Shown here piece by piece: positions 60,876 through 64,000 of a stretch of 64,000 nt of DNA. The DNA lies in NCBI RefSeq assembly GCF_004526235.1, contig NZ_CP038159.1, positions 2,976,001 through 3,040,000 on the forward strand, given 5' to 3'. Positions within the stretch are counted from its first letter, which is position 1. Each line of letters opens with the position of its first letter. The DNA is from Sphingobacterium sp. CZ-2. GTDB taxonomy: Bacteria; Bacteroidota; Bacteroidia; Sphingobacteriales; Sphingobacteriaceae. The notes below the pieces were generated by a model. It was given only the letters and a program-made list of their open reading frames with translations. It was not told the origin of the DNA and did not search any database. A program made the translations under genes and the position numbers.

Positions 60876-61490
60876 ATGAACTTTTCCTCCAAACTTCTTG
60901 AACAAGCGGTAGAAGAATTTGCTAAGTTACCAGGCGTAGGTAAAAAAACTGCCCTTCGTCTGGTATTGCATCTCTTGAAACAAGCGGATGCTGATGTTTC
61001 AAAATTCACTTCTTCCTTGGATCGATTGAAAAGTGAGATCAAATATTGTCGTTCCTGCCACAATATTTCCGATCTGGAGGTATGTGAAATCTGTTCTTCC
61101 CCGAAAAGAGATCATTCTTTGGTCTGTGTTGTGGAAGATACCCGGGATGTGATGGCGATAGAAAACACCAATCAGTTCAATGGCGTTTACCATGTGTTAG
61201 GAGGATTGATATCCCCGATGGAAGGTGTTGGGCCCGCAGATCTTAAAATTGAGAGTCTGATCGAACGCTTGAGGAATTCACAGGTCCAGGAAGTCATTTT
61301 GGCGCTCAGTGCCACCATGGAAGGAGATACCACTATCTTTTACTTATACCGCAAGCTCCGCGAATTTGAACTGCAGATCAGTACCATTGCCAGAGGAATC
61401 TCCTTCGGAGGTGAACTGGAATATGTGGATGAGATCACCTTGGGTAGATCCATTGCCACACGTGTACCTTATGAACGAAATGTAGGGTAA
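60876..61490 (+). CDS. recR: Recombination mediator protein RecR
   Basis: DNA-repair protein of 204 residues that works with RecO to load RecA at gaps, as a ring-shaped tetramer. It has a helix-hairpin-helix ([17 protein letters not shown] at about 14-30), a zinc finger with [16 protein letters not shown] (Cys at about 57, 60, 69 and 72), a Toprim domain ([18 protein letters not shown] at about 79-96, then [21 protein letters not shown]) and a C-terminal Walker-B-like part. Length and motifs are standard. It ends 17 bases before the convergent MFS gene stop. The ATG lies four bases behind a -7 box. Confidence 0.97.
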   Translation: MNFSSKLLEQAVEEFAKLPGVGKKTALRLVLHLLKQADADVSKFTSSLDRLKSEIKYCRSCHNISDLEVCEICSSPKRDHSLVCVVEDTRDVMAIENTNQFNGVYHVLGGLISPMEGVGPADLKIESLIERLRNSQVQEVILALSATMEGDTTIFYLYRKLREFELQISTIARGISFGGELEYVDEITLGRSIATRVPYERNVG

Positions 61491-61507
61491 ATTAAAGCCT
61501 ATTACCC

Positions 61508-62752
61508 TTAGGCTAAGCCTTTTTCCTTATCCATTTTATTAATGATCCAATAATACGCAAGGGCGCAGATCAATAAGGTGGTTCCTGCTCCTGTCCATAG
61601 GATGTTATAGCCAAAATGTTCGGCTATATAGGTGCCCAGATACGCACAGAATACATTGGCAACTGCAAATGAAAGGGAATTAAAACCCATATAGGCACCT
61701 TGGTTGCTTTTGCTTGCCCGAGATATGGAAACTGTTGCCAAAAAAGGTAAGGTGAGCATTTCTCCGGTGGATAAAAGGAACATGGCAAGAAACAACCATG
61801 GAATACCATAATCTACGTTCAGCATCATGTAGGAAATCCCCGCAATAACCGTCCCCCAGAGCATGATCTGTTTGACCGAAAAGCGATGCTCCACCATATG
61901 GACCAAAATCATTTCAAAAAGTACGATCACAAAACCACTGAATCCTAATAACAGGCCAATCTGGTCAGGTTCTAATAAATGGATTTCTTTATAGTACAAG
62001 GGCAGGGTTCCCAACAATTGGAAGAATGCCATATTAAAGAATACACAGATGATGTTAAATATGATGAACAATCCATCTGAATAGGCATTTCGAGTAGGTT
62101 TCTGTTCTGCTATTTCCACCTCGGTTTCTTTTGCCTGATTACTTTCTTTCTCAGCTGCAACGTTTGGTTTTCTATTCCGGAAGAAGTAGATAAATACCAC
62201 AGCGGCTACGGCTGCAGCCAGGGCATTACCATAGAATATCCAATCGTAGGAAATCTTCGCAAGGAAACCTCCCAAAGCTGGACCAATGGAAAATCCCAGG
62301 TTGACCGCCATCCGGTTAAGGGAATAGGCGCGGGTAATATTCTCTGGTTTTGCATATCGAGCAACCGAAACGGAGTTGGCCGGACGGAAGGTATCGGCTA
62401 CTAATGTTAACAGGAAAATCATGGCCGCAAGTCCATGGAAACTACGGAACTGTGGCAAAATTAGGAACAAAGGGATGACCAGGATCAAGCTCCACATCTG
62501 AATCTTGAAATTGCCGAATTTATCGGTCAGCCAGCCCCCAAGCCAAGATCCAAATACCGAACCCAAGCCAAAACAGCCCAATACAATACCGATCTGGGGC
62601 TTTGAAAAACCCAATTCGGAGGACATGTATATTCCCAAAAAGGGAATAACCATGGAACCTGTTCGGTTGATCAGCATCACTAAGGCTAGCAGCCAGGCTG
62701 CCGGGGAAAGCCCCCTGTAAGAATCAATATAGAGTTTTAAGAATGTTTTCAT
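61508..62752 (-). CDS. MFS transporter
   Basis: Inner-membrane secondary transporter of 414 residues with 12 predicted helices in two halves, split by a charged loop (about 195-220, KPNVAAEKESNQAKETEVEIAEQKP). The half-signature GLGSVFGSWLGGWLTDKFGNFKIQMWS (between helices 2 and 3, about 52-78) carries the typical Gly-x-x-x-Asp-Arg/Lys-type loop. It resembles multidrug or sugar-efflux transporters such as MdtH. No substrate can be named. It is not close to any catabolic gene: recR is convergent and a split 5'-nucleotidase lies upstream on the same strand, with 63 bases between. Confidence 0.9.
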   Translation of the reverse strand: MKTFLKLYIDSYRGLSPAAWLLALVMLINRTGSMVIPFLGIYMSSELGFSKPQIGIVLGCFGLGSVFGSWLGGWLTDKFGNFKIQMWSLILVIPLFLILPQFRSFHGLAAMIFLLTLVADTFRPANSVSVARYAKPENITRAYSLNRMAVNLGFSIGPALGGFLAKISYDWIFYGNALAAAVAAVVFIYFFRNRKPNVAAEKESNQAKETEVEIAEQKPTRNAYSDGLFIIFNIICVFFNMAFFQLLGTLPLYYKEIHLLEPDQIGLLLGFSGFVIVLFEMILVHMVEHRFSVKQIMLWGTVIAGISYMMLNVDYGIPWLFLAMFLLSTGEMLTLPFLATVSISRASKSNQGAYMGFNSLSFAVANVFCAYLGTYIAEHFGYNILWTGAGTTLLICALAYYWIINKMDKEKGLA

Positions 62753-62815
62753 TTGGGTAATAGATTAGCTGTGCCCTTTGCAGGGCATATTAAAAAAATA
62801 GCTATGTCTGCAAGA

Positions 62816-63772
62816 TTATGCGTTGGATGAATCCAACGAAGAATTGATCTGATAGGCTACAGATTCCAAACGCTTCTTACCGGTCTGTTTGTTCAGGATG
62901 ATGTCAATTCTTCCTAAGTTCACACCAGAGCGACCCGTTTGGTTGACCAGGGTAATCTGGCCGGCCAAGTTCTTGACTTCTGTTGGTTTATCCAAAAAGG
63001 TATGGGTATGTCCGCCAATAATCAAATCGATATCACGAGTTTGCTGTGCCATCTTCAGATCAGAAGGCTGATCTGTTTCATAGCTATAACCAATATGCGA
63101 CAGGCAAATGACGATATCACATTTCAGGTCATGTTTCAGCTTTTTGGACATCCTATTGGCTACTTCGATCGGGTCTAGGATCTTCATACCCTTATAACTA
63201 TTAGGATCTACCAGGCCGTCTAAATTGACACCAACAGCAAATACCCCGATCTTTACGCCATCTCTTGTAAAAACCACGTGTTCTTTGGTTTTGCCCTCCA
63301 TGATGGTTCCGGTAAAGTCGTAATTGGAAGTTATAAATGGGAAATTCGCCTTGTCAAAATGCTTTAACAGACCAGGGAGTCCATTGTCGAATTCATGGTT
63401 GCCGAATGTTCCTGCATCGTATCCTAATTTAGACATCAGTTCCAGTTCCAATTTCCCATCAAAGACATTGAAATAAGGGGTTCCCTGGAAAATATCGCCA
63501 GCATCGAATAAAAGGACGTTCTTTTCTTCGCCACGGATCTTTTTGATCAAGGTGCTTCTACGCGCTACTCCACCAAGACCTTGGAAACGGCTCCCATCCA
63601 TCGGGAATGGGTCGATACGGCTATGCACATCGTTCGTGTGTAGTATCGTAATCTTTACCTCTTTTCCACGGGCAAAACTAGTGCTAGGAAGTCCTGAAAG
63701 GGTAGCTGTTGCTCCTAGAGCAAGCATTCCTTTTAAGAAATCTCTTCTATTGAATGATTTTAACTCTTCCAT
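62816..63772 (-). CDS. Exported metallophosphatase, 5'-nucleotidase N-terminal half
   Basis: Calcineurin-like metallophosphoesterase of 318 residues matching the N-terminal half of UshA-type 5'-nucleotidases. A twin-arginine signal (NRRDFLKGMLALGATATLSG, about 8-27) suggests Tat export. The metal motifs are in order: HTNDVHSR (Asp-His, about 43-50), DAGDIF, GNHEFD (about 122-127), VICLSHIGY and GGHTH. It ends with short strands and lacks the substrate-binding domain, which is encoded by the preceding gene, whose stop lies 26 bases inside this one. The two probably form one enzyme that cleaves nucleotides in the periplasm. Confidence 0.92.
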   Translation of the reverse strand: MEELKSFNRRDFLKGMLALGATATLSGLPSTSFARGKEVKITILHTNDVHSRIDPFPMDGSRFQGLGGVARRSTLIKKIRGEEKNVLLFDAGDIFQGTPYFNVFDGKLELELMSKLGYDAGTFGNHEFDNGLPGLLKHFDKANFPFITSNYDFTGTIMEGKTKEHVVFTRDGVKIGVFAVGVNLDGLVDPNSYKGMKILDPIEVANRMSKKLKHDLKCDIVICLSHIGYSYETDQPSDLKMAQQTRDIDLIIGGHTHTFLDKPTEVKNLAGQITLVNQTGRSGVNLGRIDIILNKQTGKKRLESVAYQINSSLDSSNA

Positions 63773-64000
63773 CTAATTTCGATTCTATTTTTTTACCTGA
63801 TTTGCTGATTCCCTGTATATAATCGATCAAGCCTTCGCGGACCAATTGCGTGGAGGTGGTTTTCTTGACCGGGTTTTCCAATCCCCTCACATGGTCTCCA
63901 CCATTGGCAATAAAGTCATACGTGATGAGCTTATAGGTTTTGTTGGGATCAATATTTTTGCCGGCGATCTTGAAATCCTGCAGCTTTTTATCCTTGATCA
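63747..64000 (-). CDS. 5'-nucleotidase C-terminal domain protein, 5' end cut off
   Basis: The last 84 residues of a gene that runs in from beyond the right edge. The segment carries the 5'-nucleotidase C-terminal signature: KTYKLITYDFIANGGDHVRGL (close to the NxFLAxGGDG substrate-binding loop of UshA, with Asp-His), then STQLVREGLIDYIQ and a short Lys-rich tail, ending in KIIQ. Its stop (63747) lies 26 bases inside the metallophosphatase gene, in another frame, which suggests translational coupling. It supplies the nucleotide-binding half of the enzyme. The N-terminus and any signal peptide lie outside the window. Confidence 0.85.
   Translation of the reverse strand, partial: IKDKKLQDFKIAGKNIDPNKTYKLITYDFIANGGDHVRGLENPVKKTTSTQLVREGLIDYIQGISKSGKKIESKLDGRVKIIQ

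Noticed and set aside
61495..61514. Hairpin AGCCT/AGGCT between recR and the MFS gene as terminator
   Set aside because: Only five base pairs with a nine-base loop and overlapping the MFS stop; too weak to call.

Overview
The window reads as chromosomal DNA of a Bacteroidota bacterium, most likely a member of the Sphingobacteriaceae (Sphingobacterium-like). The grounds are TonB-linked SusC/SusD outer-membrane proteins, a FecI-type sigma factor and FecR anti-sigma with a DUF4974-like C-terminus, futalosine-pathway menaquinone genes, Mqo, the absence of strong Shine-Dalgarno sequences in front of most genes, and many -7 elements of the Bacteroidota type TAnnTTTG. It is moderately AT-rich, densely coded and mostly housekeeping; no phage, integron, CRISPR array or transposase was seen.

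Layout. 1-1739: a cut-off HAD phosphatase and a divergent methyltransferase. 1783-6669: pheT, a ZapB-like coiled-coil protein, zapA, a candidate 6S RNA and rny, closed by a clear terminator. 6820-14361: a two-component system followed by a three-gene CzcCBA-type metal efflux pump. 14378-18117: small membrane and LURP-one-like proteins, then on the minus strand an acetyltransferase, tyrA and an aminotransferase for aromatic amino acids. 18623-24235: a LacI-type regulator, an MsbA-like ABC exporter, then mqnE, a histidine phosphatase and mqnA. 24387-27096: small redox and zinc proteins and a YpfJ-type metalloprotease. 27163-38679: a LuxE-like acyl-transferase and ECF sigma factor on one strand, and on the other a FecR anti-sigma, a SusC with an STN domain, a SusD, two accessory lipoproteins and a double-thioredoxin protein. 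38953-43263: fabG, mqo and a TPP-riboswitch operon (pnuT plus an acyl-CoA-dehydrogenase-fold flavoprotein). 43282-52068, all minus strand: a lipoprotein, a possible 30-residue peptide gene, an FAD/NAD(P)-binding protein, a luciferase-like oxidoreductase, and a tight operon yggS / GNAT / DUF3298 lipoprotein / aspartate kinase / methyltransferase. 52145-58621: a DUF4296 lipoprotein, mutS2, a repeat-rich gap and a TonB-dependent receptor. 58686-64000: LOG protein, Gfo/Idh/MocA oxidoreductase, recR, an MFS transporter and two split halves of a 5'-nucleotidase.

How parts fit. The sigma/FecR/SusC-STN set looks like a surface-signalling uptake system: ligand binding by SusC would be relayed through FecR to the sigma factor. 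MqnA and MqnE make menaquinone precursors, and Mqo delivers electrons to menaquinone. The TPP riboswitch should switch off thiamine uptake, and the flavoprotein with it, when TPP is plentiful.

Most worth a second look: the flavoprotein under TPP control, the 6S-like RNA with an 11-bp closing stem and U-run, a palindromic array of 11-bp repeats upstream of a TonB receptor, a family of nested inverted repeats between genes, several genes with a -7 box exactly four bases before ATG (probable leaderless mRNAs), and the acidic 30-residue reading frame behind the FAD protein.
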